A DNA stretch of 17,261 nt, from the NCBI GenBank assembly GCA_027021605.1, contig JALUUA010000039.1, positions 1-17,261 of the forward strand. The letters are read 5' to 3'. The notes beneath the pieces were generated by a model, which was not told the origin of the DNA, ran no database searches, and saw only the letters and a program-made list of their open reading frames with translations. Made by a program: the position numbers and the translations under genes. Positions 7,263-15,637 of this stretch are shown one piece after another; the stretch's first letter is position 1, and every line of letters begins with the position of its first letter. This DNA is from Candidatus Bipolaricaulota bacterium (lineage in GTDB: Bacteria > Bipolaricaulota > Bipolaricaulia > RBG-16-55-9).

Positions 7263-7281
7263 TTACATTGCTCTCACCTCC
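7263..7281 (-). promoter_or_regulatory. Start-stop codon pair with strong ribosome binding site in the protease leader
   Basis: On the minus strand GGAGGTGA (7281-7274) is followed after five bases by ATG and immediately by TAA (7268-7263). It lies about 72 bases upstream of the protease ATG, and its ribosome binding site is better than that of the protease gene. It may be chance, or may hold a ribosome in the leader. Confidence 0.3.
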
Positions 7282-7328
7282 CCCCGCGGCTCCGGGATGT
7301 CCGCGTTCTTGAGAAGGGAAGCGCATTC

Positions 7329-7357
7329 TTGCGCGTTTTCCGGAGCCTCGATATAAG
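7329..7357 (+). promoter_or_regulatory. Candidate promoter of the SPW-repeat gene
   Basis: TTGCGC (7329-7334, 3 of 6) and TATAAG (7352-7357, 5 of 6) with a 17-base spacer. The expected transcription start is near 7364, directly before the palindrome at 7367-7380, so a bound repressor would block it. Confidence 0.5.
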
Positions 7358-7364
7358 TTTATGT

Positions 7365-7394
7365 AGACTAACCGGTTAGTACGAAGATTGTCAA
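7365..7394 (-). promoter_or_regulatory. Candidate promoter of the protease gene
   Basis: On the minus strand a perfect TTGACA (7394-7389) is followed after 18 bases by TAGTCT (7370-7365, 3 of 6). The 14-bp palindrome fills the spacer and enters the -10. The protease leader would be about 165 bases. Confidence 0.4.
7367..7380. promoter_or_regulatory. Perfect palindromic operator, probably for a TetR-type repressor
   Basis: ACTAACCGGTTAGT is a perfect 14-bp inverted repeat with no spacer, the style of many TetR-family operators. It sits just downstream of the plus-strand -10 and between the -35 and -10 of the divergent promoter, so one bound protein could control both. A TetR gene lies about 570 bp downstream and is the natural candidate, though binding is not shown by sequence. 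Confidence 0.65.
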
Positions 7395-7422
7395 GTCCGA
7401 AACCCGAAGGAGGTGAGGTCGG

Positions 7423-7773
7423 ATGGCGACGCAGACGGCCGAGCGCCAGCCGAATCCCTGGCCCGCGTGGCTGGGCGCGATCGTCGGCCTCTGGGTGATC
7501 CTCTCCCCCTTCGTCCTGGGCTTTAGCGGCCTTGCGGCCGCGCTGTGGAACAACCTCATCGCGGGCGTCCTCCTCGTGGTCTTCGCGCTGTGGGCCCACT
7601 TCGGGCAGCGCCCCCAGGTCTACTGGGGGGACGTCGTCGTCGGGGCGTGGATGGTGCTCTCCCCCTTCGTGTGGGGCTTCTCCGGCGAGACGACGCCCCT
7701 CTGGAACAACGTGATCCTGGGCCTCCTCGGAGGGGCCTTCGGCCTGTGGGGCGCCCTGAAGTCGACGGGCTGA
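7423..7773 (+). CDS. SPW-repeat integral membrane protein
   Basis: A 116-aa protein made of two copies of the SPW repeat (Pfam SPW family). Each half has two membrane helices and the shared words LSPF (27-30 and 79-82), GFSG (33-36 and 85-88) and LWNN (41-44 and 93-96), spaced 52 residues apart. That predicts four transmembrane helices with short ends and no signal peptide. The start has AAGGAGGTGA at 7407-7416, a ten-base match to the anti-Shine-Dalgarno sequence, so strong translation is expected. The family has no defined biochemical function; members occur in many bacteria as small membrane proteins. Here it is probably controlled through the palindrome just upstream and may share a regulator with the divergent protease. 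Confidence 0.9.
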   Translation: MATQTAERQPNPWPAWLGAIVGLWVILSPFVLGFSGLAAALWNNLIAGVLLVVFALWAHFGQRPQVYWGDVVVGAWMVLSPFVWGFSGETTPLWNNVILGLLGGAFGLWGALKSTG

Positions 7774-7815
7774 GCTCCTTCTTCCGTCCTCCAGAACCCA
7801 GCCATCGGAGAAGGT

Positions 7816-7852
7816 GGGGCCGTCTCGCGGGGGCGACCGCCGAGGCGGCCCC
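7816..7852 (+). terminator. Probable terminator hairpin after the SPW-repeat gene
   Basis: GGGGCCGTCTCG (7816-7827) pairs with CGAGGCGGCCCC (7841-7852): twelve pairs, one of them G-U, with a 13-base loop. It begins 43 bases after the SPW stop. Only TCGTCTT follows instead of a clean T run, so termination efficiency is uncertain. Confidence 0.5.
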
Positions 7853-7874
7853 TCGTCTTCAGGGAATCGGGGGA

Positions 7875-7917
7875 TTGCCCCGGCCCCGTCGCGTCCCGTA
7901 GAATTGCGATGGATTCT
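7875..7917 (+). promoter_or_regulatory. Candidate TetR-gene promoter with an overlapping inverted repeat
   Basis: TTGCCC (7875-7880) and TAGAAT (7899-7904, 5 of 6) with an 18-base spacer. AGAAT (7900-7904) and ATTCT (7913-7917) form an inverted repeat with 8 bases between, covering the -10 and start region, as expected for an autoregulating repressor. The half-site differs from the palindrome at 7367-7380, so the link is weak. Confidence 0.35.
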
Positions 7918-7952
7918 CACACACTTTTCATCCGCAAACGGAGGAGGGGCCC

Positions 7953-8573
7953 ATGGGAAGGGCGAAGGTCCGCGGACGAGCGCCGGGGGCGCGGGGGCGG
8001 CTGCTGGAGGCGGCGCTGGAGCTGCTCACGGAGCGCGGCCCCGGCTTCTCCGTGGAGGACCTCACCCGCCGGGCCGGGGTCACCAAGGCGACCCTCTACT
8101 ACCACTTTCGCAGCAAGGAGGCGCTGATCCGCGAGGCGCTGCAGCGGGAGATTCGCGGGATGGAGCGGGCTCTGGCCGTCTCCCCGACGGGCTCCCCCGA
8201 GGAGCAGCTCCGCCGGGCGGTCCAGGGGCTGGCGGACTGGGCCGCGGAGCGCCCCCAGCGCCTGCGGCTCCTGGTGCTCCCCTGGCAGCCGGACTCCGGC
8301 CTGCGCGCCCAGACCGTCCGCCGCTTCCAGCGGGAGCTGGTGCGCCTGCTGGCCAAGGTGCTCCTCGCCGGGCAGGCGGCCCGGCTGCTCGACCCCTCCT
8401 GGCCCACGGAGCTCCTGGCCGTGGCCCTCTACGGGGCGCTTGGCCACGTGGTCGAGCACCTGCGCCGCCAGGGCCGCCCCCTCGACCCCACGGAGCTTTC
8501 GGAGGCGCTTTTGGCCTTCCTGCTCCGCCGCCCCCTCTCCCCCCCTCCGGCGGGCCCCTCCCGGGTGCCTTGA
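7953..8573 (+). CDS. TetR/AcrR-family transcriptional regulator
   Basis: A 206-aa dimeric repressor. The N-terminal helix-turn-helix is classical: residues 12-30 lead into SVEDLTRRAGVTKATLYYHF (33-52) and RSKEALI, all typical of the family. The rest (about 60-195) is helical and should form the ligand pocket and dimer interface; it is too variable to name the ligand. The ATG at 7953 has GGAGG (7941-7947 region) at a suitable distance. The last dozen residues are a Pro-rich tail. Its stop codon lies inside the -35 of the next gene's promoter (8570-8575). The perfect palindrome upstream of the SPW gene is the most likely target, with a membrane-protein/protease pair as the regulon. Confidence 0.92.
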   Translation: MGRAKVRGRAPGARGRLLEAALELLTERGPGFSVEDLTRRAGVTKATLYYHFRSKEALIREALQREIRGMERALAVSPTGSPEEQLRRAVQGLADWAAERPQRLRLLVLPWQPDSGLRAQTVRRFQRELVRLLAKVLLAGQAARLLDPSWPTELLAVALYGALGHVVEHLRRQGRPLDPTELSEALLAFLLRRPLSPPPAGPSRVP

Positions 8574-8598
8574 CGCCCTCCCCGCCGTCCCGTATACT
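8570..8598 (+). promoter_or_regulatory. Sigma-70-type promoter of the Clp ATPase gene
   Basis: TTGACG (8570-8575, 5 of 6) and TATACT (8593-8598, 5 of 6) with a 17-base spacer. It is the best promoter in the window. It overlaps the TetR stop codon, and the CIRCE operator begins four bases after the -10. Confidence 0.8.
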
Positions 8599-8601
8599 GC
8601 C

Positions 8602-8628
8602 TTAGCACTCTGAAAGCGAGACTGCTAA
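8602..8628 (+). promoter_or_regulatory. CIRCE element (HrcA operator)
   Basis: TTAGCACTC at 8602-8610, nine bases, then GACTGCTAA at 8620-8628. The consensus is TTAGCACTC-N9-GAGTGCTAA, so the spacing is exact and only one base of the right arm differs. It covers the predicted transcription start. HrcA repressor binds CIRCE and releases it on heat shock, so the Clp gene is heat-inducible. Confidence 0.9.
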
Positions 8629-8645
8629 CAAGGGGACGAGCGCGC

Positions 8646-11171
<2,526 letters not shown>

Positions 11172-11180
11172 TCCCCGTCA

Positions 11181-11210
11181 TTGGACTCCGGCGCGGACTC
11201 CGTCTATAGT
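11181..11210 (+). promoter_or_regulatory. Candidate promoter of the fumarase gene
   Basis: TTGGAC (11181-11186, 3 of 6) and TATAGT (11205-11210, 5 of 6) with an 18-base spacer. A GGACTCCG word is repeated at 11183-11190 and 11195-11202 inside it. Transcription from about 11217 would give a 115-base leader. Confidence 0.4.
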
Positions 11211-11230
11211 GGGCTGAAATTCCGCTGCGG

Positions 11231-11328
11231 GTAGCCCGTACGCCTTGAAGTGGGAGGGATTCCGCCAACTCCACCTCAAGGGATGGGAGCGGGTGGCGTA
11301 GCCGGTACGTCTTGGAGCGGGAGGGATT
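11231..11328 (+). repeat. Two 31-bp imperfect direct repeats in the fumarase leader
   Basis: Copy A at 11231-11261 and copy B at 11298-11328 agree at 27 of 31 positions and are offset by 67 bases. Both begin GTAGCC and end GGGAGGGATT; in copy B that end is the ribosome binding site of the fumarase gene. Confidence 0.75.
11243..11281 (+). promoter_or_regulatory. Stem-loop in the fumarase leader
   Basis: CCTTGAAGTGG (11243-11253) pairs with CCACCTCAAGG (11271-11281), ten of eleven pairs, with a 17-base loop. The loop contains the GGGAGGGATT-like end of repeat copy A. No T run follows, so it is not an ordinary terminator. Confidence 0.5.
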
Positions 11329-11331
11329 GGG

Positions 11332-12726
11332 ATGCCGGTGAACACCGAAGAATACCGCATCGAGAGGGATTCGCTGGGGGAGGTCCGGGTCCCGGCCTGG
11401 GCCTACTGGGGGGCGCAGACCCAACGGGCCATCGAGAACTTTCCCATCAGCGGCCGTCGCTTTCCGCGGGCCTTTATAAGGGCCCTGGGGCTGGTCAAGC
11501 TCTGCGCCGCCCAGGTGAACCGAGAGCTGGGGCTCTTAGAGGATCGCTTAGCCGACGCGATCCGGCAAGCGGCCCGCGAGGTGGCGGACGGCACCCTCGA
11601 TGAGCACTTCCCCCTCGACGTCTTCCAGACGGGCTCCGGGACCTCGACGAACATGAACGCCAACGAGGTGATCGCCAACCGGGCCTGCGAGCTTTTGGGC
11701 GCCGCGCGCGGGGACAAGGGCGTGGTGCACCCCAACGACCACGTCAACAAGGGGCAGTCCTCCAACGACGTGATCCCCTCGTGCATCCACATCTCCGCGG
11801 CCCTTCAAATCCACGAAAAACTGCTCCCCGCGCTGGAGCACCTCCGGAGCGCGCTGGAGGAAAAAGCGAAGGCGTTTGACGACATCGTCAAGACGGGCCG
11901 CACCCACCTCATGGACGCGATGCCCGTGCGCTTGGGGCAGGAGTTCGGAGGGTATGCCGCGCAGATCGCTTTGAGCCGGGAGCGCATCGAGGCCGTCCTC
12001 CCCCGGGTCTACGAGCTGGCGTTGGGGGGCACGGCCGTGGGAACGGGCATCAACACCCACCCGGAGTTCGGGAGGCGGATCGCGGAAGCTTTGAAGGGGG
12101 AGACGGGGCTTCCGTTCCGCGAGGCGCGCAACCACTTTGCCGCGCAGGGGGCGATGGAGACGGCCGCGGAGCTCATGGGCGCCCTCAAGACCCTGGCCGT
12201 GGCGCTCTACAAGATCGCCAACGATCTTCGCTGGATGAACTCCGGGCCGCAGGCGGGGCTGGCGGAGATCCGCCTTCCGGCCCTGCAGCCCGGCTCCTCG
12301 ATCATGCCGGGGAAGGTCAACCCGGTGATCCCCGAGGCCGTGATGATGGTCGCGATGCAGGTCATGGGGGCCGACACCACCGTAACGGCCGCGGCGGCCT
12401 CGGGGAACTTCGAGCTGAACACCGCGCTTCCCGTGATCGCCGTCAATGTGCTGGAGTCCATCGAGATTCTCGCGAACGGATCGCGGGTGCTGGCCGACAA
12501 GTGCGTTGTGGGCATTAAGGCGAATCGAGAGCGGATGGAACAGATCGCCCAGCGAAACGCGATCTTAGCGACGGCGCTTGCGCCGCACATCGGGTACGAC
12601 AAGGCCGCCGAGGTCGTAAAGAAGGCGATGGCGGAGGAGAAGACGGTCCGCGAGGTCGTCCTGGAGATGGGCCTCCTCCCGGAAGAGCAGATCGACGAGA
12701 TCCTGAATCTGCGGAAGCTTACGTAG
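11332..12726 (+). CDS. fumC: Class II fumarate hydratase
   Basis: A 464-aa cytosolic enzyme that interconverts fumarate and L-malate in the TCA cycle. Conserved blocks in order: YRIERDSLGEVRVPAWAYWG (8-27), GSGTSTNMNANE (101-112), HPNDHVNKGQSSND (133-146), KTGRTHLMDA (187-196, catalytic His192), GGTAVGTGIN (232-241) and the superfamily signature GSSIMPGKVNP (321-331) with the active-site serine of the mobile loop. The following VIPEAV resembles the actinobacterial VLPEAV. Aspartate ammonia-lyase, the closest alternative, usually has MPAKVNP, so fumarase is preferred. The ATG has GGGAGGG at 11319-11325, seven bases away. A likely promoter and an unusual leader lie upstream. It does not appear to belong to an operon with other TCA genes. 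Confidence 0.94.
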   Translation: MPVNTEEYRIERDSLGEVRVPAWAYWGAQTQRAIENFPISGRRFPRAFIRALGLVKLCAAQVNRELGLLEDRLADAIRQAAREVADGTLDEHFPLDVFQTGSGTSTNMNANEVIANRACELLGAARGDKGVVHPNDHVNKGQSSNDVIPSCIHISAALQIHEKLLPALEHLRSALEEKAKAFDDIVKTGRTHLMDAMPVRLGQEFGGYAAQIALSRERIEAVLPRVYELALGGTAVGTGINTHPEFGRRIAEALKGETGLPFREARNHFAAQGAMETAAELMGALKTLAVALYKIANDLRWMNSGPQAGLAEIRLPALQPGSSIMPGKVNPVIPEAVMMVAMQVMGADTTVTAAAASGNFELNTALPVIAVNVLESIEILANGSRVLADKCVVGIKANRERMEQIAQRNAILATALAPHIGYDKAAEVVKKAMAEEKTVREVVLEMGLLPEEQIDEILNLRKLT

Positions 12727-12746
12727 GTTGCGCCTTGATGCAGAGA

Positions 12747-12766
12747 AAGTATCATGAAGTATCATA
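12747..12766 (+). repeat. Tandem 10-bp repeat before the small gene
   Basis: AAGTATCATG (12747-12756) is followed directly by AAGTATCATA (12757-12766), nine of ten identical. It is AT-rich and lies 22 bases before the ATG at 12789. It could be a small operator or chance. Confidence 0.4.
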
Positions 12767-12788
12767 AGGCCGCGAGGTGAACGATCTC

Positions 12789-13010
12789 ATGGGGAAGTCG
12801 GTGCTGATTGAGCTGGACGTGCCCGAGGAACTCGAACGGTTCACCTTTCCTAGGGCTTTGGACGAACGCCTCCAAGAGCTATTGGACAAACAAGACCGCG
12901 AGGGAAAGCTCTCCGAACGCGAGCGCCGCGAGGCCGAGAGCTTAGTTGAGCTGGCCGAACTCCTTTCGCTGCTGCGCCTGAAGGCAGAACAAGCAGCGCG
13001 CGGCTCCTAA
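12789..13010 (+). CDS. Small helical protein, likely partner of an HNH nuclease
   Basis: A 73-aa protein without a firmly recognised family. GAGGTGA (12774-12780) lies eight bases before the ATG at 12789, which I prefer over the GTG at 12777 that would overlap this site. A short strand-like segment (SVLIELDVPEEL) is followed by long amphipathic helices rich in Glu, Arg and Leu (RLQELLDKQDREGKLSERER, then ELAELLSLLRLKAEQ). Small proteins of this appearance are, from memory, found directly upstream of HNH endonuclease genes, and an HNH-like stub starts 12 bases after this stop. An accessory or antitoxin-like role is a guess. GC content looks lower than in the neighbours and codons such as TTA, GAA and CAA are frequent, consistent with acquisition. 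Confidence 0.65.
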   Translation: MGKSVLIELDVPEELERFTFPRALDERLQELLDKQDREGKLSERERREAESLVELAELLSLLRLKAEQAARGS

Positions 13011-13022
13011 ATCTCCATGTGA

Positions 13023-13121
13023 ATGGCCCAAGCCTCGATTCCCTCAGACCTGCGAAAGAAGGTTATCGAGCGAGCGCGCGGTCGTTGTGAATATGGACGC
13101 GGACGTCACCCGCCTCCGTAG
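13023..13121 (+). pseudogene. Truncated HNH endonuclease remnant
   Basis: An open frame of 32 codons beginning ATG GCC CAA encodes IPSDLRKKVIERARGRCEYG. This strongly resembles the N-terminus of HNH endonucleases, where IP..LR..V..RA..RCEYC is followed by the catalytic domain. Here the second zinc-type cysteine position reads Gly and the frame ends at TAG after eight more residues, with no His-Asn-His core. It overlaps the 3' end of trpC (opposite strand) by 16 bases, so the missing part was replaced by the trp operon end, by deletion or recombination. It lacks a good ribosome binding site of its own but lies 12 bases after the preceding stop. Confidence 0.55.
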
Positions 13122-13912
13122 ATCAACGATTGAAGCCTGTTTTTCAGTTTTGTCGTTCTAAGCAACGACGTCCCTACCAGAAAGGCATCCGCTCCCGCTT
13201 CCCATAATCGTCGGATCTTGTCGGGGGTCTCGATGCCGCTTAGGGCCCACACAATTCGATCTTTTGGGTGTCGGCGAAGGATGCGCTCCGTCTTTCCCAA
13301 ATCGAGTTCGAGCGTCGCAAGGTCCCGGTGGTTGATCCCGATCATGTCCGCCCGCGTGGTCAAAGCTTCCTCGTACTCCCCTTCATCGCTCACCTCGAGG
13401 AGCACCTCAAGTGCCCGCGCGTGGGCCTCGGCAATCATCTCTCCGAGGGAGCAGCGGGCGTATCCCCGACGAAAGAGCGTCAGGATGAGCAACACCGCGC
13501 TCCCTCCCCACCGAGCGCAGGCGTCCAGCTGCACGGGATCGAGCACAAAATCCTTCATGAGCACGGGCAGGCCCGTCTGCGCGGCCGCTCCTATGAACGC
13601 CAAGGAGCCCCCGAAGTGATCCGGGTCCGTGAGGACGGAGATCCCCACGGCCCCCGCCTCGGCGTACGCTTTGAGTACGTGCCGGGGATCGCGGCCCCGC
13701 AGGAGGTCCCCATCCCCGCCCGCGACCGAGGGCGATCGGGGCTTGAGCTCCGCGATCACGGCATATCGGCCCCCGCGCCGTGCCCTTTCTATTGCCTCCC
13801 GGAAGCGGGGCCTTTGGACAGGGGGAAGGGCCCCCGGAGGGGGAGCCGAGCGGTAATAGCCCGACTCCACCCTCCGAAGCGCGTCCTGCGCGAAGCGATC
13901 GAGATGGTCCAT
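13106..13912 (-). CDS. trpC: Indole-3-glycerol phosphate synthase
   Basis: A 268-aa TIM-barrel enzyme that closes carboxyphenylaminodeoxyribulose phosphate to indole-3-glycerol phosphate. The ATG at 13912 has AAGGAG six bases upstream; an in-frame ATG at 13930 is less well placed. Expected residues are present in IAELKPRSPS (Glu and Lys), VLMKDFVLDP (general-acid Lys), VLLEVSDE (Glu) and IGINHRDL (Asn). The ESGI motif, however, reads ALSGIETP: the Glu that corresponds to Glu210 of the Sulfolobus enzyme is Leu. GDLLRGRDP and FGGSL resemble archaeal-type sequences as I remember them. The gene's 3' half is AT-richer than trpE, trpG and trpD. It lies 22 bases after trpD and is the last gene of the operon. 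Function is likely but the Glu change makes it less certain. Confidence 0.88.
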   Translation of the reverse strand: MDHLDRFAQDALRRVESGYYRSAPPPGALPPVQRPRFREAIERARRGGRYAVIAELKPRSPSVAGGDGDLLRGRDPRHVLKAYAEAGAVGISVLTDPDHFGGSLAFIGAAAQTGLPVLMKDFVLDPVQLDACARWGGSAVLLILTLFRRGYARCSLGEMIAEAHARALEVLLEVSDEGEYEEALTTRADMIGINHRDLATLELDLGKTERILRRHPKDRIVWALSGIETPDKIRRLWEAGADAFLVGTSLLRTTKLKNRLQSLIYGGG

Positions 13913-13934
13913 CGTTGTCTCCTTCCTCATCGCG

Positions 13935-14999
13935 TCAGGGAGCACGGCCGGAGGCGTTCGTAAGCGCGATAAGCTGCTGGAGCTTCTCGTAGGCCGCCCC
14001 GCTCCGGAGGCTCTCCTCGGCCCGCGCGAGCCCCGCCTCCAGGGAGGGGGCCCCGCCGCCCACGTACGCGGCCGCCCCCGCGTTGAGGAGCAGCATCTCG
14101 TACCGCGACCCCTTCTCCTCCCCCTGCAGAAGCCTTCGGGCGACGCGTGCGCTCTCCTCGGGCCCAAGACCCTTTACGTCCTCGGGCCTTGCCCGCTTTA
14201 GCTCGAACGCCTCGGGTGTAAGCTCATAGTGCTTCACCCGACCGTCGGCGCCAAGCTCGCCCACGCGCGTGCGGCCCACCGTCGAGAGCTCGTCGAGCCC
14301 GTCCACGCCGTGGACCACCAGCGCCCGCCTTACGCCTAAGGCCCGCAGCACCTCGGGGTAGACGTCCACCAACGCAGGGTCGAAGACGCCCAGCAGTTGG
14401 GCCTCCACACCCGCGGGGTTGGTGAGGGGCCCCAGCAGGTTGAAGACCGTCCGCACCCCCAGGGCCTTGCGGACGGGCGCGGCGTGCTTCATCGCCGGGT
14501 GGAACGCCGGGGCGAACAGAAAGCCCACCCCGATCGCCTCGACGGCCCGCTGCACGATCGCGGGGGGAGCCGCGAGGTTCACCCCCAGGCGCTCGAGGAG
14601 GTCGGCGCTCCCACAGGGACTCGTCACCCCGCGGTTGCCGTGTTTGGCGACGGGAACGCCCGCCCCGGCGGCCACGAACGCCGTAAGCGTCGAGACGTTG
14701 AACGTCTTCACGCGCGCCCCGCCGGTGCCGCAGACGTCCGTAAGCCGCCCCCGGAAGCCCTTCACCCTGGGGGCGATACGAACGGCGGCGGCGCGCATCG
14801 CCCGGGCGAAGGCCGCGATCTCCCGCGGGGTTTCGCCCTTTAGGCGGAGCCCCAGCAGGAAGGCCCCGATTTGCGCCTCGGACGCCTCTCCGCGCATGAG
14901 CTGCTCCATCGCCCGATACGCCAGCTCCTCCGGAAGATCCCGCCGTTCCGCCAGGAGCTTGAGGGCCTCAGCCATGGGCGTCGTCGCTACGGTCGTCAC
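13935..14999 (-). CDS. trpD: Anthranilate phosphoribosyltransferase
   Basis: A 354-aa enzyme that joins anthranilate and PRPP in step two of tryptophan synthesis. The GTG at 14999 overlaps the trpG stop (GTGA) and has GGGAGGTG about eight bases upstream, so it is preferred over the ATG at 14975, which has none. Family motifs: the N-terminal helical part with EASEAQIGAFLLGLRLKGET, the PRPP-binding DVCGTGGARVKTFNVST, KHGNRGVTSPCGSADLLERL, FAPAFHPAMKHAAPVRKALG and RTVFNLLGPLTNPAG. Glycine-rich and KHGNR loops are intact, so the protein should be active. Length is normal (about 340-350). It is a separate protein from TrpG, not the TrpGD fusion of enterobacteria. Confidence 0.95.
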   Translation of the reverse strand: MTTVATTPMAEALKLLAERRDLPEELAYRAMEQLMRGEASEAQIGAFLLGLRLKGETPREIAAFARAMRAAAVRIAPRVKGFRGRLTDVCGTGGARVKTFNVSTLTAFVAAGAGVPVAKHGNRGVTSPCGSADLLERLGVNLAAPPAIVQRAVEAIGVGFLFAPAFHPAMKHAAPVRKALGVRTVFNLLGPLTNPAGVEAQLLGVFDPALVDVYPEVLRALGVRRALVVHGVDGLDELSTVGRTRVGELGADGRVKHYELTPEAFELKRARPEDVKGLGPEESARVARRLLQGEEKGSRYEMLLLNAGAAAYVGGGAPSLEAGLARAEESLRSGAAYEKLQQLIALTNASGRAP

Positions 15000-15637
15000 G
15001 GCGCCCCCACCTCCCAGCGGGCCCGCGCGGCCCCGGGCTTGGATTCCATAGGCGAGTCGAGCCCCAGGAAGTTGGCCAACAGGCGCGCGCCGTGCTCCGT
15101 GAGGATCGACTCGGGGTGGAACTGCACCCCCTCGATGGGGAGTTGCCCGTGCCGCAGGCCCATCACCTCGCCCCGCTCCCCTACGGCGCTCACCTCCAGA
15201 TGGGGGGGCAGCGAGCCGGGGTCCACGATCAGGGAGTGATACCGCCCGGCGCGGAAGCCCTGCGGCAGCCCGCGGAAGACCCCCCGCCCGTCGTGGTGCA
15301 CCCGAGACGCCTTCCCGTGGACCAGCTCGGGGGCCTCCCGAACGCGGCCCCCGTACGCCACGGCGATCCCCTGGTGCCCTAGGCAGACCCCCAGCGTGGG
15401 AACCGCGGGAGAGATCTCCCTCAGCACGTCGAGGCAGACCCCGAAGTCCCGGGGATTTTGCGGGTGCCCCGGCCCCGGCGAGAGCACGATGTGGGTGGGC
15501 CCAAGCTCCCGAATTTGGCGCAGGGAGATCGCGTCGTTGCGGAAGCAGAGGGGCTCGGCCCCCAGCTCCCCGAGGAGCTGCACCAGGTTGAACGTAAACG
15601 AGTCGTAGTTGTCGATCACGAGCACGCGGGGCCTCAT
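14996..15637 (-). CDS. trpG: Anthranilate synthase glutaminase subunit
   Basis: A 213-aa class I glutamine amidotransferase that supplies ammonia to TrpE. It starts MRPRVLVIDNYDSFTFNLVQ, typical of TrpG/PabA, with oxyanion motif SPGPGHP (53-59), nucleophile C85 in GVCLGHQ, and H174/E176 in VQFHPES completing the triad. The ATG overlaps the trpE stop by ATGA. About 18 residues follow the usual end (from SPMESK), a short extension without a motif. It may also serve aminodeoxychorismate synthase, as TrpG does in some bacteria, but no pabB is seen here. Translation is coupled to trpE before it and trpD after it. Confidence 0.95.
   Translation of the reverse strand: MRPRVLVIDNYDSFTFNLVQLLGELGAEPLCFRNDAISLRQIRELGPTHIVLSPGPGHPQNPRDFGVCLDVLREISPAVPTLGVCLGHQGIAVAYGGRVREAPELVHGKASRVHHDGRGVFRGLPQGFRAGRYHSLIVDPGSLPPHLEVSAVGERGEVMGLRHGQLPIEGVQFHPESILTEHGARLLANFLGLDSPMESKPGAARARWEVGAP

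Noticed and set aside
6016..7356. 446-codon plus-strand frame across the protease gene
   Set aside because: Antisense to an intact protease with all catalytic motifs; biased composition and no recognisable domain.
7192..7920. N-terminal extension of the protease to a start near 7920
   Set aside because: It would run through the SPW gene and the divergent promoters, and bury the lipoprotein signal peptide that begins at 7191.
11332..12726. Aspartate ammonia-lyase instead of fumarase
   Set aside because: The mobile loop reads MPGKVNP rather than the MPAKVNP usual in aspartase, and the N-terminal and HPNDHVN blocks match class II fumarase.
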